A stretch of DNA of 64,000 nucleotides. It comes from Microbacterium paludicola. GTDB taxonomy: Bacteria > Actinomycetota > Actinomycetes > Actinomycetales > Microbacteriaceae. Under the pieces are notes generated by a model. The model had not been told where the DNA came from. It searched no databases and worked only from the letters and a program-made list of their open reading frames with translations. The stretch covers positions 1 to 64,000 of the forward strand of contig NZ_JADGLL010000015.1 in assembly GCF_015235415.1 (NCBI RefSeq), given 5' to 3'. How positions within the stretch are numbered: the first letter of the stretch is position 1; each line of letters starts with the position of its first letter. Shown here piece by piece: positions 34,025 through 43,127 of the stretch. The position numbers were made by a program, and so were the translations under genes.

Positions 34025-35406
34025 CGCTCGCCTCGCTTCTCGGAGCCGCGACGCGACTGTCCGGCACGCGATCCCTGGTCGCTCGAGCGCCGCTCGATGA
34101 TCGGATCCGGCTCGGGCGGCGGGTCGGGGGTGAACCGCACGCGGTCGACGCGGCGTCCGTCCATCCGCTCGACCGACAGCGTCCCGCCCTCGATGCGCAC
34201 GGAGTCGCCCACGCTCGGGATGCGCTCGAGCACGCTCATGATGTAGCCGCCGACGGTGTCGTAGGCGTCGTCCTGGGGCACCTCGACCTCGGCGCGGTCC
34301 TCGAGTTCATCCGGACGCAGCTGGCCGGGGAACGTGATCGAGTCGCGGTGGCGGACGACGCCGGCCAGGCGCCGGTCGTGCTCGTCGGCCACCTCGCCCA
34401 CGATCTCCTCCACGAGGTCCTCGAGGGTGACGACGCCCGCGGTGCCGCCGTACTCGTCCACGACCACCGCCATCTGGTAGCCGCGCGAGCGCAGCTCGGA
34501 CACGAGCTGGTCGAGGTGCACGGTCTCGGGCACCCGCAGCGGCTCGGTGGCGAGCGCGGCCGCGGGGACATCGGCCCTGCGCTCGCGCGGCACGGCCACT
34601 GCGGCCTTGAGGTGAACGACGCCGACGATGTCGTCCATCGACTCGTCGAACACCGGGAAGCGGCTGTGGCCGGTCTGACGCGCGAGCTCGATCACGTCGT
34701 CGGTCGAGTCACCGGCGGCGACCGCGTGCACCCGCGGGCGGGGGGTCATGACGTCGCCGGCGCTGAGGCGCGAGAAGTTCAGGCTGCGGTCGAGCAGCGT
34801 CGCGGTGTCCTCCTCCAGCACGCCGGCGAGGGCCGACCGCCGCACGAGGGACGACAGCTCCTCGGCCGTGCGCGCGCCGGAGAGCTCCTCCTTCGGCTCG
34901 ATGCCGAAGGCCCGCAGCACGGCGTTCGCGCTGCCGTTGAGCAGGGCGACAGCGGGGCGGAACACCGCCGTGAAGGCGATCTGGAACGGTGCCACGAGCT
35001 TCGCGGTCGCGAGAGGTACGGCCAGAGCGAAGTTCTTCGGCACGAGCTCGCCGAGGATCATCGACAGGATCGTCGCGATCGCGACGGCGACGACCGTCGC
35101 GATGGGCGCGACGGCGGCCTCCGCGAGCCCCCACGACAGCATGACCGGCTCGAGAAGATGCGAGAACGCCGGCTCGAGCGTGTAACCCGTGAGCAGCGTC
35201 GTGAGCGTGATGCCCAGCTGGGCGCTCGAGAGGTGCGTGGAGGTCTGGCGCAGCGCCGCGATCGTCATGCCGAGGCGCGTCTCGCCGCGATCGCGGCGGG
35301 CCTCGAGATCCGCGCGGTCGAGGTTCACCAGGGCGAACTCGCTCGCGACGAAGAGGCCGGTGCCGACCGTCAGAAGGAGCCCCACGCCGAGCAGGATCAG
35401 GTCCAT
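34021..35406 (-). CDS. CNNM/CBS/CorC_HlyC protein (hemolysin-like family), full-length paralogue
   Basis: 461 residues. CNNM domain (about 1-190, [33 protein letters not shown]), CBS pair (about 200-340, [21 protein letters not shown]) and a CorC_HlyC domain (about 355-440, [22 protein letters not shown]). Role in divalent-cation efflux or Mg homeostasis by family. A GGAGGTGGG ribosome site lies upstream. The 198-bp gap before the flotillin gene holds a strong hairpin only. Confidence 0.92.
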   Translation of the reverse strand: MDLILLGVGLLLTVGTGLFVASEFALVNLDRADLEARRDRGETRLGMTIAALRQTSTHLSSAQLGITLTTLLTGYTLEPAFSHLLEPVMLSWGLAEAAVAPIATVVAVAIATILSMILGELVPKNFALAVPLATAKLVAPFQIAFTAVFRPAVALLNGSANAVLRAFGIEPKEELSGARTAEELSSLVRRSALAGVLEEDTATLLDRSLNFSRLSAGDVMTPRPRVHAVAAGDSTDDVIELARQTGHSRFPVFDESMDDIVGVVHLKAAVAVPRERRADVPAAALATEPLRVPETVHLDQLVSELRSRGYQMAVVVDEYGGTAGVVTLEDLVEEIVGEVADEHDRRLAGVVRHRDSITFPGQLRPDELEDRAEVEVPQDDAYDTVGGYIMSVLERIPSVGDSVRIEGGTLSVERMDGRRVDRVRFTPDPPPEPDPIIERRSSDQGSRAGQSRRGSEKRGER

Positions 35407-35561
35407 GCGGACCCACCTCCGCTCATCGCGAAGGCCGGGCAGTGGGGCGATCTACTACTGGGAGGGTCGTCCATAGGTCTCCGAGTCTAGGGCCGGCGGC
35501 TATGCGGCGGCCGAGGAATCCGAGCGCCGCTCTCCACATCCGCCCCCCACCACCAGCGGTG

Positions 35562-35598
35562 TGCCCGCGCGTCCGGCGCGATGCCGGCCGCGCGGGCA
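35562..35598 (-). terminator. Hairpin after the flotillin gene
   Basis: A 10-bp stem (TGCCCGCGCG with its complement), one mismatch, a further 5-bp stem and a 5-nt loop, 7 nt past the flotillin stop. No T-run, as is common for terminators in GC-rich actinobacteria. Confidence 0.55.
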
Positions 35599-35604
35599 AC
35601 GGCG

Positions 35605-37176
35605 TCAGAGCGCCGAGTCGTCGCCGGTCGCGACGTCGGCCGCCGGGGCCGCCTGGCGCACCGGTGCCGCGGGCGTGGGCGTGGTCGCGGGACGCATGCC
35701 CTCGCCGATCGCCTCGCCGACCGCGCGGCCGGCGATGATCGCGGAGAGGTCGACGCCGGTCGCGGCCTTGACCGCGTCGAACGTCGCGCGCATTCCCACC
35801 GCCTGCTCGTTCGCGAGGTGCGCGGACGCGCCGCCCTCGCCGCCGAGCACGGTGATGGATCCGACGCGCTGGTAGCCCTTGGCGAACTCGGCCATCATCG
35901 GCACGACGGCCTCGATCGCACGCTGCGCCATGAGGGCCTCCTCGTGCTCCGCGATCGCCGCGGCCTCGGCCTTGATCGCCGCCGCCTTCGCCTCACCCGC
36001 GAGCCGGATCGCCTCGGCGTCCGCCTCGGCACGGAACTTCGTCCCCTGCGCCTCCTGCTGCGCCGAGAACGCCGCGGCCTCGGCCGCCGCGCGTGCGGCG
36101 GTCGCATCGGCCTCGGCGGCAAGGCGCACCGTCTCGGCATCCGCCGCGGCACGGGTCTTCAGCTCGAGCGCCTTCTGCTCGGCGATCATTGCCTGCGCCT
36201 CGGCCTCCTTGATGCGCGCGTACGCCTCGGCATCCGCGGCCTTCTGCTGCTCGTACGCCTCGGCGTCCGCCTTCTGCTGGCGCTCATACGTGGCGGCCTC
36301 GGCCACGCGGCGCACCTCGGCGTCGAGCTTCGCCGACTGGTTCATGGCGGCCTGCTCGAGCACCGCCTGCTCGAGCTTCTCGCGGGCAAGCTTCTCGGCG
36401 GCCTCGGCCTCGGCGTTCGCGCGGCCGATCTCTGCCTTCGCGTTGGCCGTGTTCTTCTGGTACGCCGTGTACTCGACGAGGTTCTGCTCGTCGGTCGCGA
36501 TCTTGTTGCGCTGCACCTCGCGCTGCGCCGAGATGCTCGCCACCTGGGCGTCGCGCTTGACGCGCTCGATCTCGCTCGCGCCGAGCGACTCGATGTAGCC
36601 GTTCTTGTCGGTGATGCCCTGGATCTGGAACGAGTCGAGGATGAGACCCTGCGCCTCAAGGTCGCCCTTGATGTTCTCGGCGATCTGGTCGGACAGCTGC
36701 TGGCGGTCGCGCATGAGCTGCTCGACCGTGAGCATCGCGACCACGCCGCGCAGCGAGCCCTCGAGCTGCTCGCGCGTGAACTGCTCGATCGCGTTGTCCT
36801 GCGACGCGAAGCGCTCGGCGGCGCGACGCACCTGCTCGGGCTCCGAGCCGATCTTGAACAGCGCGACGCCGGTGACGTCCACCGTGACGCCGTTCGACGA
36901 CTGGGCGGTGGGCTCGACGTTGATCTGGCGGGCGCGCAGGGAGATCAGCTCGGCGCGCTGCGTGATCGGGTTGACGATCGCTCCGCCGCCCGTGACGACG
37001 GTGATCCGGGACGTCGCCCCGTCCTCGCCGCGCTGGTTCTTTCCGACGATCACGAGCGCCTCGTCGGCCTTCGCGATCCGGTACCAGGCGCGGAACAGCA
37101 GCAGCACGATCAGCCCGACGACGATGACGCCGACGACGATGGGCGCCACCGTGAAGAACAGGGTGAAGGGATCCAC
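35605..37176 (-). CDS. Flotillin-like SPFH-domain membrane protein
   Basis: 523 residues from the GTG at 37176. An N-terminal hairpin/transmembrane segment (FFTVAPIVVGVIVVGLIVLLLF) leads to an SPFH/band-7 domain (about 45-250, with VVTGGGAIVNPITQRAELISL and FQIQGITDKNGYIESLGA) and then a long coiled coil with Ala/Glu repeats (AEA, KAA) up to about 440. Flotillins organise membrane microdomains. The GTG has a GGAG ribosome site 8 nt upstream. It is divergent from kgd with a 263-bp gap. No NfeD partner is present. Confidence 0.92.
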   Translation of the reverse strand: MDPFTLFFTVAPIVVGVIVVGLIVLLLFRAWYRIAKADEALVIVGKNQRGEDGATSRITVVTGGGAIVNPITQRAELISLRARQINVEPTAQSSNGVTVDVTGVALFKIGSEPEQVRRAAERFASQDNAIEQFTREQLEGSLRGVVAMLTVEQLMRDRQQLSDQIAENIKGDLEAQGLILDSFQIQGITDKNGYIESLGASEIERVKRDAQVASISAQREVQRNKIATDEQNLVEYTAYQKNTANAKAEIGRANAEAEAAEKLAREKLEQAVLEQAAMNQSAKLDAEVRRVAEAATYERQQKADAEAYEQQKAADAEAYARIKEAEAQAMIAEQKALELKTRAAADAETVRLAAEADATAARAAAEAAAFSAQQEAQGTKFRAEADAEAIRLAGEAKAAAIKAEAAAIAEHEEALMAQRAIEAVVPMMAEFAKGYQRVGSITVLGGEGGASAHLANEQAVGMRATFDAVKAATGVDLSAIIAGRAVGEAIGEGMRPATTPTPAAPVRQAAPAADVATGDDSAL

Positions 37177-37278
37177 GGGAATGCTCCGATTCGATATCGC
37201 GGACGCGCCCCCTGCGCGACCGCATGCCCGCTCAACATAGCGACCAAGGGGGACACGGCGCATCCGTCCTGAAAGGGA

Positions 37279-37305
37279 CCTCCGCGTGGCACCCGCACGC
37301 GGAGG
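37279..37305. other. Hairpin in the flotillin-kgd intergenic region
   Basis: A 10-bp perfect stem (CCTCCGCGTG with CACGCGGAGG) around a 7-nt loop in the 263-bp divergent gap. A TAGGCT at 37324-37329 just downstream may be the kgd -10, so the hairpin could be an operator or cap element. The rest of the gap shows nothing further. Confidence 0.5.
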
Positions 37306-37439
37306 GCGACGGACGATCTGAGCTAGGCTTTTGGGGCGCGCCCGCGCCACGCAGGCAGCCGTGTGGGCGCAAGACGACGGGTACCGCCCAAGGGGTATCC
37401 GGGTCCAGGATTTCACCGATGAAAGAAGGCGATTCGGCC

Positions 37440-40400
37440 GTGTCGAGCCAGGGAACGGGCACCGGAACCGCGAACGACGGAGAGTTCGGAGCCAATCAGT
37501 GGCTCGTGGATGAGCTCTACGAGCAGTTCACGGCCGACAGGAACTCGGTGGACAAGGAGTGGTGGCCGATTCTGGAGGCCTACCAGGCCGGTCGCACCGG
37601 ACAGCCCGCGCCGAGCGCTCCCGCCGCGCCGGCCGCCGCGGCTCCCGCCCCCGCCGCGCAGCCGGCGGCCCCCGCCGCGAAGCCGGCCGAGGCCCCGCAG
37701 GAGGCCGTCGCCGCCCCGCAGCCCACCGGGCAGCAGCCCGTGGCGCGGACGACCGCGAAGCCCGCCGCCCCCGCGCCGATCCCGGCCGATGCTCCGCAGA
37801 AGGCGAAGGCTCCCACCGAGCCCGCCGAGGCGAAGGTCGACGAGGACGTGGTCACCGTCCTGCGCGGCATGCCCAAGACCCTCGCCAAGAACATGGACGA
37901 GTCGCTCACGGTCCCCACGGCCACGAGCGTCCGCACCATCCCGGCGAAGCTGATGATCGACAACCGCATCGTCATCAACAACCACATGTCGCGCACCCGC
38001 GGCGGCAAGGTCAGCTTCACGCACCTCATCGGCTGGGCCCTGATCCAGGCGCTGAAGGAGTTCCCGAGCCAGAACGTGTTCTACGCCGAGATCGACGGCA
38101 AGCCGTCGGTCGTCGCACCGGCGCACGTGAACCTCGGCATCGCCATCGACCTGCCCAAGCCCGACGGCACGCGCGCCCTGCTCGTCCCGAGCATCAAGAA
38201 CGCCGACACGCTCTCGTTCACCGAGTACCTCGCCGCGTACGAGGACCTCGTCAAGCGCGCGCGCGGCAACAAGCTCACCGCCGCCGACTTCGCCGGCACG
38301 ACGGTCTCGCTCACCAACCCGGGCGGGATCGGCACGGTCCACTCGGTGCCGCGTCTGATGAAGGGCCAGGGCTGCATCATCGGCGCCGGCGCCCTCGACT
38401 ACCCCGCCGAGTTCCAGGGCGCCAGCCAGAAGACGCTCAACGAGCTGGCGATCGGCAAGACGATCACCCTCACGAGCACCTACGATCACCGCGTCATCCA
38501 GGGCGCCGGCTCCGGCGAGTTCCTCAAGAAAGTGCACGAGCTGCTGATCGGTCAGCGCGGCTTCTACGAGGGCATCTTCGCGGCGCTGCGCATCCCCTAC
38601 GCGCCCATCGCGTGGAACAGCGACGTCGCCGTGGACCTCGCCGAGCGCGTCGACAAGACCGCCCGCGTGCAGGAGCTCATCAACAGCTACCGCGTCCGCG
38701 GCCACCTGATGGCCGACGTGGATCCGCTCGAGTACGTGCAGCGCCTCCACCACGACCTCGAGATCGAGTCGCACGGCCTGACCTTCTGGGACCTCGAGCG
38801 CGAATTCGTCACGGGCGGCTTCGGCGGCAAGCGCACGATGAAGCTGCGCGACATCCTCGGCGTCCTCCGCGACTCGTACTGCCGCACGACGGGCATCGAG
38901 TACATGCACATCCACGACCACGAGCAGCGCGAGTGGTTCCAGCAGAAGCTCGAGCTGAAGTACACGAAGCCCGACCACGACGACCAGCTGCGGATCCTGC
39001 GCAAGCTGAACGAGGCCGAGGCCTTCGAGACCTTCCTGCAGACGAAGTACGTCGGCCAGAAGCGCTTCTCGCTCGAGGGCGGCGAGTCGCTCATCCCGCT
39101 GCTCGACCGCATCCTCGAGGGCGCGGCCGATTCCGGGCTCGAGGGCGCCGCGATCGGCATGGCCCACCGCGGTCGCCTGAACGTCCTGACGAACATCGCC
39201 GGCAAGACGTACGGCCAGGTGTTCCAGGAGTTCGAGGGCGCGCTGCCGGGCAACAAGCGCGGCTCGGGCGACGTGAAGTACCACCTCGGCACCGAGGGCA
39301 CGTTCGTGTCCGAGAGCGGCGCCGAGCTCTCGGTCTACCTCGCCGCGAACCCGTCGCACCTCGAGACCGTCGACGGCGTGCTCGAGGGGATCGTCCGCGC
39401 CAAGCAGGACCGCAAGCCGGTCGGATCCTTCACCTGGCTGCCGATCCTCGTCCACGGCGACGCGGCCTTCGCGGGCCAGGGCGTCGTCGTCGAGACGCTG
39501 CAGATGTCGCAGCTGCGCGGCTACCGCACGGGCGGCACGGTGCACGTCATCGTCAACAACCAGGTCGGCTTCACGACGCTCCCGCAGGACAGCCGCACGT
39601 CGGTCTACGCCTCGGATGTCGCCAAGACGATCCAGGCGCCGATCTTCCACGTGAACGGCGACGACCCCGAGGCCGTCGCGCGCGTGGCCGAGCTGGCGTT
39701 CGAGTACCGCGAGCGGTTCCACCGCGACGTGGTCATCGACCTCGTCTGCTACCGCCGCCGCGGCCACAACGAGGGCGACGACCCGTCGATGACGCAGCCG
39801 CTCATGACCGACCTGATCGAGGCGAAGCGCTCCACCCGCCGCCTGTACACCGAGGCGCTCGTCGGCCGCGGTGACATCACCGAGGAGGAGTACGAGGAGG
39901 CGAAGCGCGACTTCCAGGAGCGCCTCGAGATCGCCTTCGCCGAGACGCACGCCGCCGAGACCGGATCCATCCCGGTCGTCGACGCGTCGGGTCCCGTCGC
40001 CGTCGAGCCCGCGGGCGAGCCCGAGTCCACCGGCGTCCCCGCCGAGGTGATCGCGCAGATCGGCGACGCCCACGCCAACAAGCCCGAGGGCTTCACCGTC
40101 CACAGCAAGCTTCAGCAGGTGCTCGACAAGCGCGTCCAGATGAGCCGCAACGGCCAGATCGACTGGGCCTTCGGCGAGCTGCTGGCGTTCGGCTCCCTGC
40201 TGGTCGAGGGCACCTCGGTGCGCCTCGCCGGCCAGGATGCGCGCCGCGGCACGTTCGCCCAGCGTCACGCGACGTTCCACGACCGCGTGAACGGCCAGGA
40301 GTGGCTGCCGCTTGTGAACCTGTCCGAGAACCAGGGCCGCTTCTGGGTGTACGACTCGCTGCTCAGCGAGTACGCGGCCCTCGGCTTCGAGTACGGCTAC

Positions 40401-41177
40401 TCGGTCGAGAACCCCGACGCGCTCGTGCTCTGGGAGGCGCAGTTCGGCGACTTCGTCAACGGCGCGCAGTCGATCATCGACGAGTACGTCACCGCGGCCG
40501 AGCAGAAGTGGGGCCAGGAGTCGAGCGTCGTCATGCTGCTCCCCCACGGCTACGAGGGTCAGGGCCCCGACCACTCGTCGGCCCGCATCGAGCGCTTCCT
40601 GCAGATGTGCGCGCAGGACAACATGACGGTCGCCCGTCCGTCGACGCCGGCGTCGTACTTCCACCTGCTGCGCCGCCAGGCGTACGCGCGCCCCCGGCGC
40701 CCGCTCGTGGTCTTCACCCCGAAGGCGATGCTGCGCCTGCGCGGCGCGACGAGCGAGGTCGCCGACTTCACGTCGGGTCGCTTCGAGCCGGTGCTCGACG
40801 ACAACCGCGGCGTCGACAAGAACGCGGTCACGAAGGTGCTGCTTCACTCCGGCAAGATCCACTGGGATCTGCGCGGCGAGCTCGACAAGCGCCCGAACGA
40901 CGGCATCGCGCTCGTTCGCCTCGAGCAGTTCTACCCGGCCCCGGTCGACCAGCTGAACGCGGTGCTCGACACGTACCCGAACGCCGAGCTGGTGTGGGTG
41001 CAGGACGAGCCCGAGAACCAGGGCGCGTGGCCGTTCATCGCGCTCCAGCTGGCGAAGAGCCTCAAGGGCCGCGCCATCAGCGTGGTCTCGCGGGTCGCGT
41101 CGGCATCGCCTGCCACCGGCTCGTCGAAGGTCCACGCGAGCGAGCACGCCGACCTCATGAAGCGCGCGCTCGCCTGA
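37440..41177 (+). CDS. kgd: Multifunctional 2-oxoglutarate dehydrogenase E1/E2 (Kgd type)
   Basis: 1245 residues from the GTG. The N-terminal part has an Ala/Pro linker (about 40-130) and then an acyltransferase (E2) catalytic domain ending in YDHRVIQGAGSGEFL (about 350). The E1 region from about 400 carries the TPP-binding CYRRRGHNEGDDPSMTQP and the C-terminal transketolase-like part. The fused E2-E1 without a lipoyl domain is the actinobacterial form that works with a separate E2 (SucB/DlaT) and Lpd. The ATG at 37419 (with AGGA 8 nt before) is an alternative start. A strong terminator follows. TCA cycle enzyme in the cytosol. Confidence 0.93.
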   Translation: MSSQGTGTGTANDGEFGANQWLVDELYEQFTADRNSVDKEWWPILEAYQAGRTGQPAPSAPAAPAAAAPAPAAQPAAPAAKPAEAPQEAVAAPQPTGQQPVARTTAKPAAPAPIPADAPQKAKAPTEPAEAKVDEDVVTVLRGMPKTLAKNMDESLTVPTATSVRTIPAKLMIDNRIVINNHMSRTRGGKVSFTHLIGWALIQALKEFPSQNVFYAEIDGKPSVVAPAHVNLGIAIDLPKPDGTRALLVPSIKNADTLSFTEYLAAYEDLVKRARGNKLTAADFAGTTVSLTNPGGIGTVHSVPRLMKGQGCIIGAGALDYPAEFQGASQKTLNELAIGKTITLTSTYDHRVIQGAGSGEFLKKVHELLIGQRGFYEGIFAALRIPYAPIAWNSDVAVDLAERVDKTARVQELINSYRVRGHLMADVDPLEYVQRLHHDLEIESHGLTFWDLEREFVTGGFGGKRTMKLRDILGVLRDSYCRTTGIEYMHIHDHEQREWFQQKLELKYTKPDHDDQLRILRKLNEAEAFETFLQTKYVGQKRFSLEGGESLIPLLDRILEGAADSGLEGAAIGMAHRGRLNVLTNIAGKTYGQVFQEFEGALPGNKRGSGDVKYHLGTEGTFVSESGAELSVYLAANPSHLETVDGVLEGIVRAKQDRKPVGSFTWLPILVHGDAAFAGQGVVVETLQMSQLRGYRTGGTVHVIVNNQVGFTTLPQDSRTSVYASDVAKTIQAPIFHVNGDDPEAVARVAELAFEYRERFHRDVVIDLVCYRRRGHNEGDDPSMTQPLMTDLIEAKRSTRRLYTEALVGRGDITEEEYEEAKRDFQERLEIAFAETHAAETGSIPVVDASGPVAVEPAGEPESTGVPAEVIAQIGDAHANKPEGFTVHSKLQQVLDKRVQMSRNGQIDWAFGELLAFGSLLVEGTSVRLAGQDARRGTFAQRHATFHDRVNGQEWLPLVNLSENQGRFWVYDSLLSEYAALGFEYGYSVENPDALVLWEAQFGDFVNGAQSIIDEYVTAAEQKWGQESSVVMLLPHGYEGQGPDHSSARIERFLQMCAQDNMTVARPSTPASYFHLLRRQAYARPRRPLVVFTPKAMLRLRGATSEVADFTSGRFEPVLDDNRGVDKNAVTKVLLHSGKIHWDLRGELDKRPNDGIALVRLEQFYPAPVDQLNAVLDTYPNAELVWVQDEPENQGAWPFIALQLAKSLKGRAISVVSRVASASPATGSSKVHASEHADLMKRALA

Positions 41178-41189
41178 GCTCAGCTCACA

Positions 41190-41229
41190 CGCGAAGCGGC
41201 CGGTCCCCTCGGGGGCCGGCCGCTTCGCG
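41190..41229 (+). terminator. Terminator after kgd
   Basis: A 14-bp perfect stem (CGCGAAGCGGCCGG with its complement), extended by a T-G pair and a CCCC/GGGG stem, 12 nt after the kgd stop. TTCC follows. Confidence 0.8.
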
Positions 41230-41250
41230 TTCCGATGGCGCGGCCAGATC

Positions 41251-41311
41251 AGGAGATCCGGCGACGCGAGGAGGATCTTCCGCCGGATCTCCTCTGCAGC
41301 GCGGATCTCCT
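41251..41311. repeat. Inverted and direct copies of AGGAGATCC
   Basis: A 13-bp perfect inverted repeat (41251-41263 with 41281-41293, arm AGGAGATCCGGCG) and a third copy of GGATCTCCT at 41303-41311, all in the 162-bp gap after kgd. It could be a palindromic dispersed element or a second terminator. Confidence 0.65.
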
Positions 41312-41327
41312 CGGCTCGGACTGCCGC

Positions 41328-41333
41328 TAGCGT
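41328..41333 (+). promoter_or_regulatory. -10 element (TAGCGT) of the methyltransferase gene, leaderless
   Basis: TAGCGT, a 6-nt gap, then ATG at 41340. Confidence 0.55.
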
Positions 41334-41339
41334 GACCGG

Positions 41340-42011
41340 ATGGACTCCCACCGGCTCGGCGCGGCGCTTCCGCGGGTCATCGGCTGGCTGAACCGCACAA
41401 ACGCGCGCCACCCGTGGAGCCACAACGACCGGCTCCACCGCTGGATCGCGCGGCGGCTTCCGGATCGCCGGCGCTCGGTCCTCGACGTCGGGTGCGGGCA
41501 GGGTCTGCTCGCCTGGCGCCTGTCCCATCGGTTCGGGCGCGTGCTGGCGATCGACGTCGACGCGCCGCAGGTCGCCGCGACCGCCGCGCGCTGCGCCGAC
41601 CGCCCCAACGTCACCGCCCGGGTGGCGTCCTTCGCCGAGGTCGACGGCACCTTCGACGGAATCACGATGGTCGCGGTGCTCCACCACCTCGATCTCGAGG
41701 ATGCGCTGCCCCGGATCCGCCGCCTGCTCGCGCCCGGCGGCCGCCTGTTCGTGATCGGCCTCGCCCGCTCCGAGACCCGGATCGACCTCGCGTGGGACCT
41801 GCTCTCGTCCGTGACGAACCCGCTGATCGGCGTCATCCTGCATCCGCGTCCGGTGCGGGATCCGCCCTCCGGGGATCCTTTCCCGACCAAGGATCCGGAT
41901 GTCACGCTCTCGGAGCTGCGCGCGGCGTTCGCCCGTCACCTTCCGGGCGCGCGCTTCCGGCGCCGGCTCGGCTTCCGCCACACGATCGAGTGGACCGCAC
42001 CGGCGCGCTGA
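41340..42011 (+). CDS. Class I SAM-dependent methyltransferase
   Basis: 223 residues. SVLDVGCGQGLLAWRLS is motif I (SAM binding), VLAIDVDAPQVAATAARC motif II and VDGTFDGITMVAVLHHLDLEDAL motifs IV-V, of the Methyltransf_11/25 group. Small-molecule substrates are typical; none can be assigned. The gene is monocistronic, leaderless, and converges with the rhomboid gene with a 6-nt gap. Confidence 0.88.
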   Translation: MDSHRLGAALPRVIGWLNRTNARHPWSHNDRLHRWIARRLPDRRRSVLDVGCGQGLLAWRLSHRFGRVLAIDVDAPQVAATAARCADRPNVTARVASFAEVDGTFDGITMVAVLHHLDLEDALPRIRRLLAPGGRLFVIGLARSETRIDLAWDLLSSVTNPLIGVILHPRPVRDPPSGDPFPTKDPDVTLSELRAAFARHLPGARFRRRLGFRHTIEWTAPAR

Positions 42012-42017
42012 GCCCCG

Positions 42018-42599
42018 TCAGTCGCGGCGCTCGCGCAGCCACACCGCGGCGAGCGCGCCGGCGATCGCGCCGAAGAGGTGGCTCTGCCACGAGACGCCGA
42101 CCTGTCCCGGCAGCACGCCCCACAGCAGCGCACCGTAGAGGGCGGCGACCACAACGCCGATCAGGATCTGCCCGATGCGCCGGTTGAACAGCCCGCGCAG
42201 GATGACATACGTCAGCCACCCGAAGATCAGGCCGCTCGCGCCGAGATGCACGGTGCCCGGGCCGCCGGTGAGCCACACGGCCGCTCCCCCGCCCAGCCAG
42301 ATGAGCGCGGTCGCCGCCAGCCCGCGGCGGTAGTCGACCGCGAGGGCGAGGAACCCGAGCACGAGGGCAGGCACGGTGTTCGCGACGAGGTGCGGCCATC
42401 CGGCGTGAAGCAGCGGCGCCCACAGCACGCCCCAGACGCCGTCGGGCCGCCACGGCTCGATCCCCTCGCGGTCGAGGCGGTTGAACATCAGCGTGTCGAC
42501 GACCTCGATCACCCACAGCGCGATCACGAACGCGCCGATCGTGACCGCCGCCGGTCCGATCGCCCACCGAGCGCGGGCGGGAGCGGCTGACTGGGTCAC
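42018..42599 (-). CDS. Rhomboid-like intramembrane serine protease
   Basis: 193 residues with six hydrophobic stretches. HAGWPHLVANTVPALVLG, HLGASGLIFGWL (GASG with the catalytic Ser) and SWQSHLFGAIAGAL (catalytic His) make up the rhomboid active site. It cleaves transmembrane segments within the membrane; no substrate is known. The GTG lies 6 nt after TATCAT (leaderless). Confidence 0.9.
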   Translation of the reverse strand: MTQSAAPARARWAIGPAAVTIGAFVIALWVIEVVDTLMFNRLDREGIEPWRPDGVWGVLWAPLLHAGWPHLVANTVPALVLGFLALAVDYRRGLAATALIWLGGGAAVWLTGGPGTVHLGASGLIFGWLTYVILRGLFNRRIGQILIGVVVAALYGALLWGVLPGQVGVSWQSHLFGAIAGALAAVWLRERRD

Positions 42600-42605
42600 G
42601 TGGCG

Positions 42606-42611
42606 ATGATA
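42606..42611 (-). promoter_or_regulatory. -10 element (TATCAT) of the rhomboid gene, leaderless
   Basis: TATCAT, a 6-nt gap, then GTG at 42599. Confidence 0.6.
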
Positions 42612-42650
42612 TCCGCGCCCGCCCTGCGTCCGATCAGAAGGGCCGGCGGG

Positions 42651-43127
42651 TCAGGCGACGGGAGCCAACGCCTCACGGAGCAGCTGCTTCGCACGCTGAT
42701 AGCGGCCGCGCGCGGTGGAGGCGGGGACCTCGAGGTGCACCGCCGCCTCGGCAAGGCTGAAGCCGTCCCAGTGGACGAGCCGCACGAGTTCCGCCAGGTC
42801 GGGCTCCAGCCGCGCGAGAGCGTCGCGCACCTCGACGCCGCGGTCGGCCGGCGGCGCCGAGCGCGCCACGAGCGACCGCAGCCGGTCGGCGAGGTTCGAG
42901 CGCCGGACCTCGCCGCGCTGCGCGTGAAGCAGCACGTTCCGCGCGATGCCGAACAGCCACATCCGCGCCTGCTCCGGGTCATCCGGCAGGGCGCGCTCAC
43001 GCCGCCACGCCGTCGCCATCACCTCCGCGACGGCGTCCGCCGCATCCTCCGGAGCCAGCCGACGCTGCAAGTAGCACAGCAGGGCCTCGGCGTTGTCCCG
43101 CAGCGCGGGGGTGAGTTCGCCGCTCAT
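42651..43127 (-). CDS. ECF-type sigma factor
   Basis: 158 residues. Region 2 includes RRERALPDDPEQARMWLFGIARNVLLHAQR and region 4 LARLEPDLAELVRLVHWDGFSLAEAAVHLEVPASTARGRYQRAKQL. These are sigma-70 family ECF proteins. The ATG overlaps the stop of the membrane-protein gene by 4 nt. The N-terminus is short and the spacing between regions normal. The membrane protein encoded first is a likely anti-sigma partner (inference). Confidence 0.82.
   Translation of the reverse strand: MSGELTPALRDNAEALLCYLQRRLAPEDAADAVAEVMATAWRRERALPDDPEQARMWLFGIARNVLLHAQRGEVRRSNLADRLRSLVARSAPPADRGVEVRDALARLEPDLAELVRLVHWDGFSLAEAAVHLEVPASTARGRYQRAKQLLREALAPVA

Noticed and set aside
37413..41981. A 1522-codon open frame on the minus strand opposite kgd
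   Set aside because: It is the antisense of a clear, conserved gene; GC-rich codon bias leaves such frames open. The product is a low-complexity string of Arg, Ala, Val and Glu with no domain.
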